Source of the DNA: JABFWF01 sp035539135
GTDB lineage: Bacteria; Pseudomonadota; Gammaproteobacteria; Xanthomonadales; Xanthomonadaceae
Direction: 5' to 3'
Assembly: GCA_035539135.1 (NCBI GenBank)
Contig: DATLJD010000006.1
Location: forward strand, 62,001 to 126,000
Length of the DNA: 64,000 nt
Below the pieces are notes generated by a model that saw only the letters and a list, made by a program, of their open reading frames with translations, ran no database searches and had not been told where the DNA came from. The position numbers were made by a program, and so were the translations under genes. Of the stretch, positions 17,805 to 26,453 are shown piece by piece (position 1 is the first letter of the stretch; each line of letters starts with the position of its first letter).

Positions 17805-18479
17805 ATGGCCGACGCCAACACCGAGACACCCACCCGCCTGCGCATCGACTTCGTCTCCGACGTGGTCTGTCCCTGGTGCGCGATCGGCCTGGCATCGCTG
17901 GAGCAGGCGCTGGCGCGCACGCAGGGCGAGGTCGAGGCGGAGATCCACGTGCAACCGTTCGAACTGAACCCGCAACTGCCGGCGGAAGGCGAGGACGCGG
18001 TCGGCCACCTGGAGCGCAAGTACGGCCTGAGCGCCGAACAGGCGGCAGCCAACCAGGCCGCGATCGTGCAGCGCGGCGCGGCGCTCGGCTTCACCTTCGA
18101 CATGGCGCGGCGCACCCGCATCTACAACACCTTCGACGCGCACCGGCTGCTGCACTGGGCGGCGCTGGAGGGACGCCAGCGGGAACTCAAGCACGCGCTG
18201 CTGCGCGCCTACTTCAGCGAGGGCCGCGACGTGTCCGACCACGCGACGCTGGCGGAGATCGCCGCCAACGTCGGCCTGCCGGCCGAGCGGGCGCGGGAGA
18301 TCCTCGCCTCGAACGAATACGCCGACGAGGTGCGCGCGCTCGAGCAGTTCTTCCGGCAGCTCGGCATCCAGGCGGTGCCGGCGATCATCATCGAGCGCAA
18401 GCACCTGATTTCCGGCGGGCAGCCGGTCGAGGTGTTCGAGCGCGCATTGCGCGAGATCGCCTCGGCGAAACGGGGCTAG
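17805..18479 (+). CDS. DsbA-family oxidoreductase (FrnE-like)
   Basis: This 224-residue cytoplasmic thioredoxin-fold protein has no signal peptide. The redox motif CPWC is at residues 22-25 in SDVVCPWCAIG, a large helical insertion occupies the middle, and the cis-proline loop is AVPAIII. This matches FrnE/DsbA-like proteins, which act in polyketide maturation or oxidative stress in other bacteria. It ends convergently with a small minus-strand gene, their stop codons sharing three bases. Confidence 0.9.
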   Translation: MADANTETPTRLRIDFVSDVVCPWCAIGLASLEQALARTQGEVEAEIHVQPFELNPQLPAEGEDAVGHLERKYGLSAEQAAANQAAIVQRGAALGFTFDMARRTRIYNTFDAHRLLHWAALEGRQRELKHALLRAYFSEGRDVSDHATLAEIAANVGLPAERAREILASNEYADEVRALEQFFRQLGIQAVPAIIIERKHLISGGQPVEVFERALREIASAKRG

Positions 18480-18727
18480 CGGCTGCCGCGGGCGTCGGTG
18501 TAGCGCAGCAGGCGCTGGCCCTCGCGTGCGCTCAGCACCGCGTAGCACTGCCCTTCGATCTCGTCGGCGAGGCGCAGCGCCAGGCGGCAGCCGGGGTCGT
18601 CGTCCAGGCTCAGGCGCGCCTGGAACCGCAGCGGGCCGTGCCGGCCCTCCGCCTCGATCGGCGGCCGCAGGCAATCGGGGACCGCGATGAAGTGGCCGGA
18701 CGCGGCGGTGTAGAGGGCGAGGTCCAT
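18476..18727 (-). CDS. Conserved-looking small protein of unknown function
   Basis: This 83-residue, mostly beta-predicted protein begins MDLALYTAASGHFIAV and contains GPLRFQARLSLDDDPGCRLALRLADE. I do not recognise a family. A strong GGGAGG lies seven bases before the ATG, and the composition is not that of a chance GC-rich ORF. It is convergent with the DsbA-like gene and lies downstream of the Crp-family gene on the same strand. Confidence 0.65.
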   Translation of the reverse strand: MDLALYTAASGHFIAVPDCLRPPIEAEGRHGPLRFQARLSLDDDPGCRLALRLADEIEGQCYAVLSAREGQRLLRYTDARGSR

Positions 18728-18806
18728 GACGCCTCCCGGTGGCCCGGCGAAACTTAGCCCGGCATCGCCGCGGCTTCTGTGCGGCGGGCCACTTAGCATG
18801 CCGTCG

Positions 18807-19529
18807 TCACGCCGCGGCCCTGGCGACCAGCAGCCGGTCGTACTCGCCGCGCAGCAGCCGGTAACACTCGCAGCTGCGGCGTTCGAGCGCGGGGCGGTCC
18901 AGCAGGTGGATCCGGCCGCGGCTGTACCGCAGCACGCCGGCCGCCTGCAGGCGCCGGGCGACCTCGGAAATGCTCTCGCGGCGCACGCCGAGCAGCTGCG
19001 CGATCGCCTCCTGGGTCAGGGCCAGCTCGTTGCCGTCGATGCGATCGAAGGCCGACAGCAGCCAGCGGCAGGCCTGCCGCTCCATGGCATGGTGGCGGTT
19101 GCAGATCACCGCCTGCGCGATCTGGCTGATCATCAGCTGGGTGTAGCGCAGGATCATCAGCTGGAACGCGCCCGCCTGCGCGAATTCGCGCTCGACGATG
19201 TCGCTCCTGAGCATCAGCGCGTCGCCGGCGACCTGCACCTCGCCGCGGGTCGGCGTGGCGATGCTGTCCACCAGCACCGACACGCCAACCACCCCTTCGT
19301 TGCCGACCATGGCGATCTCGCCGCTGGCGCCGCTCTCGACCACGTAGACCAGCGAGATCACCCCGCTTTGCGGAAAGTAGATGTGGCGCTGCCTGACTTC
19401 CGATTCGTACAGCACCTTGCCGACCGGCAGGTCGATCGGCTGCAGGTGCGGCTGCAGTCGGTCGCGGACGTCCGCCGGCAATCGGTCGAGGAGGTGGTTG
19501 CCTGCTCTCCAGCTCGGAGATGCGGTCAT
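18807..19529 (-). CDS. Crp/Fnr-family transcriptional regulator
   Basis: This 240-residue regulator has a cyclic-nucleotide-binding-like beta-roll domain (about residues 20-140) and a C-terminal winged HTH around AIAQLLGVRRESISEVARRL. It lacks the N-terminal cysteine cluster of oxygen-sensing Fnr, and its cysteines are central or C-terminal. It is therefore not a classical 4Fe-4S FNR and is not an obvious reader of the FNR box before ccoN. The ATG at 19529 is used because homology begins there. A nested inverted repeat just upstream may be its operator. Confidence 0.9.
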   Translation of the reverse strand: MTASPSWRAGNHLLDRLPADVRDRLQPHLQPIDLPVGKVLYESEVRQRHIYFPQSGVISLVYVVESGASGEIAMVGNEGVVGVSVLVDSIATPTRGEVQVAGDALMLRSDIVEREFAQAGAFQLMILRYTQLMISQIAQAVICNRHHAMERQACRWLLSAFDRIDGNELALTQEAIAQLLGVRRESISEVARRLQAAGVLRYSRGRIHLLDRPALERRSCECYRLLRGEYDRLLVARAAA

Positions 19530-19536
19530 GCGGGGT

Positions 19537-19572
19537 GTCCCTGTCGAGCGAATCATTCGCGGCCGCAGGGAC
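19537..19572. promoter_or_regulatory. Nested inverted repeat upstream of the Crp-family gene
   Basis: GTCCCTG (19537-19543) pairs with CAGGGAC (19566-19572), and inside them lies the palindrome GCGAATcATTCGC (19548-19560). It is 8-43 bases before the start codon. It could be an autoregulatory operator or a structured 5' leader. The remaining gap to 19827 shows nothing else I can name. Confidence 0.4.
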
Positions 19573-19827
19573 AGGGACGTATGCGCGCGCAAGACGCATA
19601 GGACGGTGATCCGCGCCACCGGCGTGAAGGCCGGGGGAGGTCTCCGGAACGATGTGACGAGGACCCGGCCCCACGGTGCGCCCATTCGGTGCCAATAGCA
19701 AATGCGGGCCCGCAGGGCATTCATGTGCCTCTGCAGCGACGTGGCAAGGCGCGTGATGCGCACGCGGGTGCAACCGCTGCCGGGCTCGACGTGTCATGGA
19801 CAGGCAACGACGCAGACAGGACCGGTG

Positions 19828-21204
19828 ATGGCGAACGTGACGAAGCAGGATCGCGCTGTGCAGGCGTGGCGTCCGCGCGCGTGGATCATGGCGGGCATGC
19901 TGTGGTTGGCATCGGCCGCCGCCATGGCCGGCGGGAGCGCGTCGTCCGCGCCCGTGCTGCCGTGCGAAACCGGCAGCTACCGCCTGCAGGATGGCCGCGC
20001 GCTGGACATCGGCCCGGGCGAGCCCGGCCAGTTGCGCTGGCGGCTCGCCGACGGCCGCACCGGCGCGCTCGCGCCACGCGGCGGCGGGCGCTGGAGCAGC
20101 ACGCTCGGATGGACCGGCCGGCCGGACGGCCACGTCGTCGTGCTGCCGCGATGCGGCCAGGGCACGATCCGCTTCGATGGCGTGGCCGGACGGCGCGTGC
20201 CGCTGGTCGAGTTCGACACGCGCTTCGCCGGCAGCGGGGGCATCGAACTGGCCGGGCGCCTCACGCTGCCGGCGGGCGACGCGCGCGTGCCGCTGGTGGT
20301 GCTGGTGCACGGCGCGGAACACACCTCGGCCTTGCAGCGCTATTCGCTGCAGCGCGAGTTCGCCGCCGCCGGCATCGGCGTGTTCGCCTACGACAAGCGC
20401 GGCACCGGCGCGTCGGGCGGGCGCTACACCCAGGACTACCTGACCCTCGCGGTGGATGCGATCCACGCCGCGCGCGAGGCACGGCGGCTGGCTGGCGCGC
20501 GCGCCGGCAGGATCGGCTACCAGGGCGGCAGCCAGGGCGGCTGGGTGGCGCCGCTCGCGGCGACGATCGAGCCGGTCGACTTCATGATCGTCAGCTTCGG
20601 CCTCGCGGTGTCGCCGCTGGACGAGGACCGCGAGGCGATCGCGGCGGACATCGCCCGCGCCGGCTACGGCGCGGACGTCGAGGCGCAGGCGATGGAGATC
20701 GCCGATGCCGTGGCGGAAGTCGTCGGCAGCGGCTTCCGCGACGGCTACGCACGGCTGGCGGCGGTGAAGGCGAAGTATGCGCAGGCGCCGTGGTACGGCG
20801 CGGTGCGCGGCAACATCGCCGGCTACCTGCTGGCGACCCCGCCGGACACGATCCGCGCGGAGGGCCCGAAGCTGCTGGCCGGCGTGCCCGCGTATTACGA
20901 CCCGATGCCGGTCCTGGCCAACCTGCGGGTGCCGCAACTGTGGCTCCTCGGCGGCGAGGACCGCGACGCGCCGCCGGGCGAAACGCTGCGCCGGCTCGCC
21001 CGCCTGCAGGCCGGAGGACGGCCGATCACCACCGCGCTGTTTCCGCACGCGGAGCACGGCATGTACGAATTCGAGCCGGGCGCGGACGGCGAACGCCTGT
21101 CTACGCGCCAGCCCGACGGCTACTTCCGGATCATGCGCGACTTCATCCGCGGCGATGCGCTCGACAGCGATTACGGCGGCGCCCGCATAGGGAAGGCGCG
21201 CTGA
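19828..21204 (+). CDS. Exported alpha/beta hydrolase (S33-like)
   Basis: This 458-residue protein has an N-terminal signal region (about 18-36: AWIMAGMLWLASAAAMAGG) and a beta-rich N-terminal domain to about 130. The alpha/beta hydrolase core has the oxyanion motif LVHGAEHT (159-166), the nucleophile elbow GGSQGG with Ser235, and a candidate acid and histidine in LGGEDRDAP and PHAEHGMYEF. Esterase, acylase or peptidase activity is possible, and substrate is unknown. The ATG at 19828 is followed by a charged n-region; a longer start is possible but not supported. Location is probably periplasmic. Confidence 0.82.
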   Translation: MANVTKQDRAVQAWRPRAWIMAGMLWLASAAAMAGGSASSAPVLPCETGSYRLQDGRALDIGPGEPGQLRWRLADGRTGALAPRGGGRWSSTLGWTGRPDGHVVVLPRCGQGTIRFDGVAGRRVPLVEFDTRFAGSGGIELAGRLTLPAGDARVPLVVLVHGAEHTSALQRYSLQREFAAAGIGVFAYDKRGTGASGGRYTQDYLTLAVDAIHAAREARRLAGARAGRIGYQGGSQGGWVAPLAATIEPVDFMIVSFGLAVSPLDEDREAIAADIARAGYGADVEAQAMEIADAVAEVVGSGFRDGYARLAAVKAKYAQAPWYGAVRGNIAGYLLATPPDTIRAEGPKLLAGVPAYYDPMPVLANLRVPQLWLLGGEDRDAPPGETLRRLARLQAGGRPITTALFPHAEHGMYEFEPGADGERLSTRQPDGYFRIMRDFIRGDALDSDYGGARIGKAR

Positions 21205-21223
21205 AGCAGCCCGCGGCTGCTCC

Positions 21224-21247
21224 CCCTCTCCCGCTCGCGGGAGAGGG
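21224..21247. repeat. CCCTCTCCC hairpin with TTGGGGTGAGGG tail
   Basis: CCCTCTCCCG (21224-21233) and CGGGAGAGGG (21238-21247) form a perfect 10-bp stem with a CTCG loop, followed by TTGGGGTGAGGG. This combination is a familiar intergenic repeat in xanthomonads and pseudomonads. It lies between the hydrolase stop and the AraC gene and could serve as a transcription barrier, although no T-tract follows. Confidence 0.6.
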
Positions 21248-21303
21248 TTGGGGTGAGGGCGGGCGCCGCAGCGCGGCGCCCCGCGACGCGGCATCATCGC
21301 GCC

Positions 21304-22134
21304 ATGCCCGACTTCGCCGTCCACCAGCTCCTGTCCACGCCGTTGCTCGAAGTGCGCGACGTGGTCTGCGCCGGCGCCTGCCGGCACAAGGACGCGGTGG
21401 AACGGGTCGCACGCACCGAACTGGTGTTCCCGTACCGCGGCACCTACGTGCTGCACGCGGGCGACCGGGAGGCGGTCGCCGACGCCAGCCAGGTCCTGTT
21501 CTTCAACGCCGGCGAGGACTTCCAGGTCAGCCACCCCAATCCCGGCGGCGACGCCTGCCTGGCGCTGACCCTCGATCCCACCCTCCTGCGCGAGATCGCG
21601 CCGCCGGCGCTGCTGCACGACGGCGAACCGCTGCGCTTCCGCCACCCGCGCCTGCGCATCGATCCGCGCGCGCAGGTGCTGGTCGCGCTGCTGCGACACG
21701 CGCTGCACGAGGGCATCGCCGAACCGCTGGAGGCCGAGAGCCTGGCGCTGACCCTGGTGCACCGCGCGCTGGCGCCGCGCACGACCCACGCCGCCGCGTC
21801 CAGCCACGGCCGCCAGCGGCTGGTGGACCGCGCCAAGCTGGTGCTCGCGCGCGACCTGGCGCGGCGCTGGACCCTGGCCGAGGTGGCGGCCGAAGTCGGC
21901 GTGTCCGCGGTGTACCTGACCCAGAGCTTCCGTGAGGTCGAGGGCGTGCCGCTGTACCAGTACCAGCTGCGCCTGCGGCTGGCGCGCGCGCTGGACCTGC
22001 TCGCCGACCACGAGGACCTGACCGCGCTCGGCCTGCACCTTGGCTTTTCCAGCCACAGCCACTTCACCGCCGCGTTCCAGCGCCTGTACGGACGCACGCC
22101 CAGCGAATTCCGCCGGCTCGCCCTGCATCGCTGA
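21304..22134 (+). CDS. AraC-family transcriptional regulator
   Basis: This 276-residue regulator has an N-terminal cupin-like domain (YRGTYVLHAGDREAVADASQ, residues about 40-95) and a C-terminal double HTH (about 175-276: TLAEVAAEVGVSAVYLTQSF and LGLHLGFSSHSHFTAAFQRLYG). The effector is unknown. It sits 56 bases upstream of a zinc alcohol dehydrogenase gene on the same strand, which is its likely target or operon partner. ATG at 21304 opens the conserved region. Confidence 0.88.
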   Translation: MPDFAVHQLLSTPLLEVRDVVCAGACRHKDAVERVARTELVFPYRGTYVLHAGDREAVADASQVLFFNAGEDFQVSHPNPGGDACLALTLDPTLLREIAPPALLHDGEPLRFRHPRLRIDPRAQVLVALLRHALHEGIAEPLEAESLALTLVHRALAPRTTHAAASSHGRQRLVDRAKLVLARDLARRWTLAEVAAEVGVSAVYLTQSFREVEGVPLYQYQLRLRLARALDLLADHEDLTALGLHLGFSSHSHFTAAFQRLYGRTPSEFRRLALHR

Positions 22135-22190
22135 GCGCGACCGCGCCGCGATCGGCGCAGAATGGTCGGACCCCACGCGAGGAACCCGTC

Positions 22191-23237
22191 ATGACCGTGA
22201 AGGCCTACGGCGCCCCTGCCGCCGACCAGCCGCTCGAACCCATGGCCATCGCCCGCCGCGCGCCCGGCCCGCGCGACGTGCAGATCGAGATCGCCTACTG
22301 CGGCGTCTGCCATTCCGACCTGCACACGGTGCGCTCGGAGTGGGGCGGCACGAAGTACCCGTGCGTGCCCGGGCACGAAATCGTCGGCACGGTCAGCGCG
22401 GTCGGCGCCGAGGTACAGGGCTTCGCGGTCGGCGACGTCGTCGGCGTCGGCTGCCTGGTGGACAGCTGCCGGCACTGCGCGGCCTGCGACGAAGGCCTGG
22501 AGCAGTATTGCGAGCACGGTTTCACCGGTACCTACAACGGACCGACCGCGGACCCGCCGGGTCACACGCTGGGCGGCTATTCGCAGCGGATCGTGGTGGA
22601 CCAGCGCTTCGTGCTGCGTATCCATCATCCGCGCGAGCAGCTGGCCGCGGTCGCGCCGCTGCTGTGCGCCGGCATCACCACGTACTCGCCGCTGCGGCAC
22701 TGGGGCGCCGGACCCGGCAGGAAGGTGGGCGTCGTCGGCATCGGTGGGCTCGGCCACATGGGCATCAAGCTCGCGCATGCGATGGGCGCGCACGTGGTCG
22801 CCTTCACCACCAGCGAAAGCAAGCGCGCGGACGCGCATGCGCTCGGCGCCGACGAGGTGGTCGTGTCGCGCGACGCCGAGGCGATGCGCGCGCACGCGAA
22901 CAGCTTCGACCTGATCCTCGACACCGTCGCCGCCAGCCACGACCTCGACGCGTATTCCATGCTGCTGCGCCGCGACGGCACCCTGGTGCTGGTCGGCGTG
23001 CCGGAACACCCGCACCCCAGCCCTTCGGTCGGCAACCTGATCTTCAAGCGGCGCGCGATCGCGGGCTCGCTGATCGGCGGCCTGCCGGAAACGCAGGAGA
23101 TGCTCGATTTCTGCGCGGAGCACGGCATCGTCGCCGACATCGAGATGATCGACGCGCGCGACATCGACCGCGCCTACGATCGCATGGTCCGCAGCGACGT
23201 CAAGTACCGCTTCGTGATCGACGCCGCGACGCTGTGA
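22191..23237 (+). CDS. Zinc-dependent alcohol dehydrogenase (YahK/cinnamyl-type)
   Basis: This 348-residue NADP(H)-dependent aldehyde reductase is of the YahK/Adh class. Catalytic zinc ligands are Cys37 (AYCGVCHSD) and His62-Glu63 (PGHEIVG), plus the cysteine of LLCAGITTY. Structural zinc cysteines lie in DSCRHCAACDEG..YC. The Rossmann motif is GIGGLGHMGIK. The length and the HTLGGYSQ segment match the subfamily that reduces aromatic and aliphatic aldehydes. It follows the AraC regulator and has a GAGGAACC sequence before the ATG. Confidence 0.93.
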   Translation: MTVKAYGAPAADQPLEPMAIARRAPGPRDVQIEIAYCGVCHSDLHTVRSEWGGTKYPCVPGHEIVGTVSAVGAEVQGFAVGDVVGVGCLVDSCRHCAACDEGLEQYCEHGFTGTYNGPTADPPGHTLGGYSQRIVVDQRFVLRIHHPREQLAAVAPLLCAGITTYSPLRHWGAGPGRKVGVVGIGGLGHMGIKLAHAMGAHVVAFTTSESKRADAHALGADEVVVSRDAEAMRAHANSFDLILDTVAASHDLDAYSMLLRRDGTLVLVGVPEHPHPSPSVGNLIFKRRAIAGSLIGGLPETQEMLDFCAEHGIVADIEMIDARDIDRAYDRMVRSDVKYRFVIDAATL

Positions 23238-23338
23238 CGGCGGCGCGGCGCGATCGCTAAAGTTTTCGACAGCGTCCGCCGACCGGCCGCGCTGCAATGG
23301 GCCTGCCCGATCCGGGCGCCACACACGGGAGCACGACC

Positions 23339-23506
23339 ATGAGCGAGAAGACCTGCGCCGCCTGCGACAATCCGCTGGACGAGAACGCCATCCAGGTCCG
23401 CATCGGCGGGCAGACGGTGGAAGCCTGCTGCGAGGAATGCGCGACCAAGCTGCGCGAGGCGCATGCCTCGGCGACCGCGTCGCGGCAGACGCAGGCGCGG
23501 GCATGA
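23339..23506 (+). CDS. Small zinc-ribbon-like protein
   Basis: This 55-residue protein has two cysteine pairs, CAAC (residues 6-9) and CCEEC (about 30-34), in the arrangement of TRASH/YHS-like metal-binding peptides. GGGAG lies eight bases before the ATG at 23339. Its stop overlaps the start of the next gene by four bases (ATGA), so it is co-translated with the PEP-mutase-family enzyme. Metal binding is inferred from the cysteines; role unknown. Confidence 0.7.
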   Translation: MSEKTCAACDNPLDENAIQVRIGGQTVEACCEECATKLREAHASATASRQTQARA

Positions 23507-24297
23507 CCGCGCAGCAGGCGATCCAGCAGGCCATCCAGCAGGAGCGGGCCCGGCGCTTCCGGGCGTTGCACGTTGCCGGCGCCCCGCTGGTGCTGTTCAA
23601 CGCCTGGGACGCCGGCAGCGCGCGCGCCGTGGCCGAGGCCGGCGCCGCCGCGATCGCCACCGGCAGCTGGTCGGTGGCCGCGGCGCACGGCGTCGAGGAC
23701 GGCGAGCGCCTGCCGCTGGCGGTGGCGCTGGACAACCTGCGGCGGATCGTCGCGGCGGTCGGCGAGCTGCCGGTGACGGTGGACCTGGAAAGCGGCTACG
23801 GCGACGCGCCGGCCGCGGTCGCGGCGACGCTCGCCGCGGCGCTGGAGGCCGGGGCGATCGGCTGCAACCTCGAGGACAGCTTCCCGGCCGACGGCAGCCT
23901 GCGCGCGGTCGCCGACCAGGTCGCGCGCCTGGCGGCCGCGCGCGCCGCGGCGGACGCGGCCGGCGTCGCCTGCTTCATCAACGCGCGCACCGACGTGTTC
24001 TTCCAGAAGCCGGCGCCTGCACACGATCTCGCGATGGTGGACGCCGCGCTGGAACGCGCGCGCGCCTACGCCGACGCCGGCGCGAGCGGGCTGTTCGTGC
24101 CGGGCGTGGTCGCCGAGCCGCTGATCGCGCGCCTGGCCGAGGCCTCGCCGCTGCCGCTCAACGTGATGGCGACGCCGGCCTCGCCCGGCCGCGCGCGGCT
24201 GGCGGAACTTGGCGTGGCCCGGATCAGCCACGGCCCCGGGCCATACCGCGGCGCGATGGCCTGGCTGCGGGACGCGGCGCGCGCGGCGATGGCCTGA
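23503..24297 (+). CDS. Isocitrate lyase/phosphoenolpyruvate mutase-family enzyme
   Basis: This 264-residue TIM-barrel protein is of the PEP mutase/isocitrate lyase superfamily: LFNAWDAGSARAVAEAG at the start, the Mg-binding VDLESGYGD, CNLEDSF, and FINARTDVF. These members cleave or form C-C or P-C bonds of 2-oxo acids (oxaloacetate, 2-methylisocitrate, phosphonopyruvate). The catalytic KKCGH-type loop of true lyases is absent, so oxaloacetate decarboxylase-like or unknown activity is more likely. It is translationally coupled to the upstream zinc-ribbon peptide. Confidence 0.9.
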   Translation: MTAQQAIQQAIQQERARRFRALHVAGAPLVLFNAWDAGSARAVAEAGAAAIATGSWSVAAAHGVEDGERLPLAVALDNLRRIVAAVGELPVTVDLESGYGDAPAAVAATLAAALEAGAIGCNLEDSFPADGSLRAVADQVARLAAARAAADAAGVACFINARTDVFFQKPAPAHDLAMVDAALERARAYADAGASGLFVPGVVAEPLIARLAEASPLPLNVMATPASPGRARLAELGVARISHGPGPYRGAMAWLRDAARAAMA

Positions 24298-24324
24298 CCA
24301 GGGTTCGACGCGCGTTGGAGTTCG

Positions 24325-25230
24325 ATGCGTGCGTCGATTGCGCCGGCCCCGGGACTCGCCATGCAACCCAGCGTCGAGAGCTTCCACGACCAGGCGACCG
24401 GTACCTTCACCCACGTCGTCCACGACGGCGATGGCGGGCGCGCGGCGATCGTGGATCCGGTGCTCGACTTCGACCCGGCCAGCGCGCGCACGGCGACGAC
24501 CTCCGCGGACCGCGTGCTCGAGTACGTGCGCGCGCACCGGCTCGGCGTGGACTGGATCCTCGAAACCCACGCCCACGCCGACCACCTCAGCGCCGCCGCC
24601 TACCTCAGGCGCGAGACCGGCGCGCGGGTCGCGATCGGCCGCGGCATCACCGCGGTGCAGGCGCGCTTCGCCCCATTGTTCGGACTGCAGGACTTCGCCG
24701 CCGACGGCAGCCAGTTCGACCGCCTGTTCGACGACGGCGACAGCTTCGCGATCGGCGCGTTGCAGGCCCGCGTGCTGGCGACGCCCGGGCACACCGACGA
24801 CGGCCTGACCTACGTGGTCGGCGACGCCGCCTTCGTCGGCGACACCGTGTTCGCGCCGGCGAGCGGCACCGCGCGGGTGGATTTCCCGGGCGGCGACGCG
24901 CGCAAGCTGTACCGCTCGATCCGCCGGCTGTTCGACCTGCCGGCCGGCACCCGCGTTTTCCTGTGCCACGACTATCCCGCCGAGGGCGCCGAACCGCGCG
25001 CGCAGGTGCCGCTGGAGGAACAGCGGCGCGCCAACGCGCACGTCGGCGGCGACGTGGACGAGGAGGCGTTCGTCGCCCTGCGCACCCGCCGCGACGCCAC
25101 CCTCGCGGTGCCCAGGCTGATCCTGCCCGCACTGCAGGTGAACATCCGCGCCGGCGAACTGCCGCCGCCGGACGCCAATGGCATCCGCTACCTGCGCCTG
25201 CCGCTGGACAGCATCGGGCGCGCGTCCTAG
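24325..25230 (+). CDS. MBL-fold hydrolase, persulfide dioxygenase/Blh-like
   Basis: This protein of about 301 residues carries the metallo-beta-lactamase fold. The metal motif is THAHADHLSAA (HAHADH at 82-87), with ATPGHTDDGLTYVVGD and FVGDTVF supplying later ligands and FLCHDYPAEG the last histidine. These features match the ETHE1/Blh group of glutathione persulfide dioxygenases. ATG 24325 has GGAG at a short four-base spacing; ATG 24361 lacks one but begins nearer the conserved region, so the start is uncertain. It is not a beta-lactamase. A sulfur-detoxification role is inferred from family. Confidence 0.85.
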   Translation: MRASIAPAPGLAMQPSVESFHDQATGTFTHVVHDGDGGRAAIVDPVLDFDPASARTATTSADRVLEYVRAHRLGVDWILETHAHADHLSAAAYLRRETGARVAIGRGITAVQARFAPLFGLQDFAADGSQFDRLFDDGDSFAIGALQARVLATPGHTDDGLTYVVGDAAFVGDTVFAPASGTARVDFPGGDARKLYRSIRRLFDLPAGTRVFLCHDYPAEGAEPRAQVPLEEQRRANAHVGGDVDEEAFVALRTRRDATLAVPRLILPALQVNIRAGELPPPDANGIRYLRLPLDSIGRAS

Positions 25231-25303
25231 GTGGAGCGAAGCGGGGCAGGCGACCTGACGCCGCGGCGCTCCGACGCGGATGGCTTCGGGCGCGCGCGTC
25301 GCG

Positions 25304-25789
25304 TCAGTGCAGGTCGACCCGCGCGACCTTGTCGCGGAAATCCTGCTGCGGGTTCGCGCCGAGCAGCATCTTGATGCCGGTGAGCAGGCTGGAGGCGTTC
25401 TCCCAGACTTCCGCGTGGTCGGCGTCGAAGCGCAGCAGGGCCAGGTTCGGATCGTCCTGGCCGCCCTCGTACCAGGCGGCGACGAACGGGTTCCACAGCC
25501 GCTCGATCGTCGCCCGGTCGTCGTCGAGCGCGAGCCGGCCGCCGATGCTGGCGAACAGGTCGTGGTCCTTGGCGACGAAGCTGGCGTGCGCCTGGCCGCC
25601 CTGGTCGAGTTGGCGCACCAGCGCGTTGTCGCGCGCGGTGAAGAACCAGATCGCCCCGCGCGGACGCTCGAACTGCGCGGTCATCGGCCGGGCATGCCCG
25701 CCTTCGACGCCGTCCAGGCCGAGCATCACGGTGCGGTCGGATTCCAGCGCTTCCCAGAGTTTGTTCTCGAGTTCCTGCGGGGTGGCCAT
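25304..25789 (-). CDS. Pyridoxamine 5'-phosphate oxidase-like flavin-binding protein
   Basis: This 161-residue split-barrel protein resembles general stress protein 26. Recognisable pieces are HARPMTAQFERPRGAIWFFT, ASFVAKDHDLFASIGGRLAL and the C-terminal AEVWENASSLLTG. Such proteins bind FMN or FAD and act in stress responses; true PNPOx activity is not implied. It starts at 25789 and is followed on the same strand by a short gap. Confidence 0.88.
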   Translation of the reverse strand: MATPQELENKLWEALESDRTVMLGLDGVEGGHARPMTAQFERPRGAIWFFTARDNALVRQLDQGGQAHASFVAKDHDLFASIGGRLALDDDRATIERLWNPFVAAWYEGGQDDPNLALLRFDADHAEVWENASSLLTGIKMLLGANPQQDFRDKVARVDLH

Positions 25790-25876
25790 GCGCGACGTTC
25801 CGTGGGGGAGGGAGCGGTTCTAGCGCAGGCGCGGTGAGCGGCGCGTCGCCGGCGGCGCGGGGCAGGGCGCTCCCGT

Positions 25877-26323
25877 TCAGTCCGGGATCTGCGGCTCGAC
25901 CAGCTTGCCGAGCAGCACCAGCGATTCCTGCCAGCCGAGGTAGCAGGCCTCCGGCGGGATCGCCTCCGGGATGCCTTCCTGGATGATGCGGACGTCGGTG
26001 CCGACGGACACCGCGCGCAGTTCGATGGTGGTGGTCATCGCGCCGGCGAGACCCGCGTCGTCGAAGGCGTCGCTGTAGCGGATGCGTTCGCCCGGTTCCA
26101 GCTCGAGGTAGGTGCCGCCGAAGCTGTGCCGGTGGCCGCTGGAGAAGTTGGTGAAGCTCATCCGGTGGCGGCCGCCGACCCGTGCGTCGAGTTCGTGCAC
26201 CTCGCAGGTGAAGCCGTTGGGCGGCAGCCACTTGGCGAGCGCGGCGGCGTCGAGGAAGGCGCGGTAGACGCGTTCGGGTGGGGCGGTCAGAACGCGGTGC
26301 AGACGGACGGTGCCGGTGGCCAT
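25877..26323 (-). CDS. SRPBCC/AHSA1-domain protein
   Basis: This 148-residue START-like (AHSA1, activator of Hsp90 ATPase homologue) protein begins HRVLTAPPERVYRAFLDAAALAKW, followed by GGRHRMSF and the closing LGWQESLVLLGKLVEP. These helix-grip proteins bind hydrophobic ligands; the ligand here is unknown. The ATG at 26323 has AGGA nine bases upstream. It lies upstream of the PNPOx-like gene on the same strand, next to the repeat-rich gap 26324-27048. Confidence 0.9.
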   Translation of the reverse strand: MATGTVRLHRVLTAPPERVYRAFLDAAALAKWLPPNGFTCEVHELDARVGGRHRMSFTNFSSGHRHSFGGTYLELEPGERIRYSDAFDDAGLAGAMTTTIELRAVSVGTDVRIIQEGIPEAIPPEACYLGWQESLVLLGKLVEPQIPD

Positions 26324-26453
26324 GGGACAGTTCCTCGTGTGGGTTTTGCGGATGCGACGGATGGGCGGGGCGGGAATCGACAGGGCAGGATTGCGAGAGT
26401 GTGGGCGCACGGTGCGGACAGGTTGCGCGGGTGACCAACAGCGGGAGCACCGT

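Noticed and set aside
18807..19529. The Crp-family protein as the oxygen-sensing Fnr for the cco promoter
   Set aside because: It lacks the N-terminal cysteine cluster needed for the 4Fe-4S sensor; its cysteines are central and C-terminal.
24325..25230. A second beta-lactamase
   Set aside because: The MBL fold is present, but the motif set and lack of signal peptide fit persulfide dioxygenase/Blh-type hydrolases.
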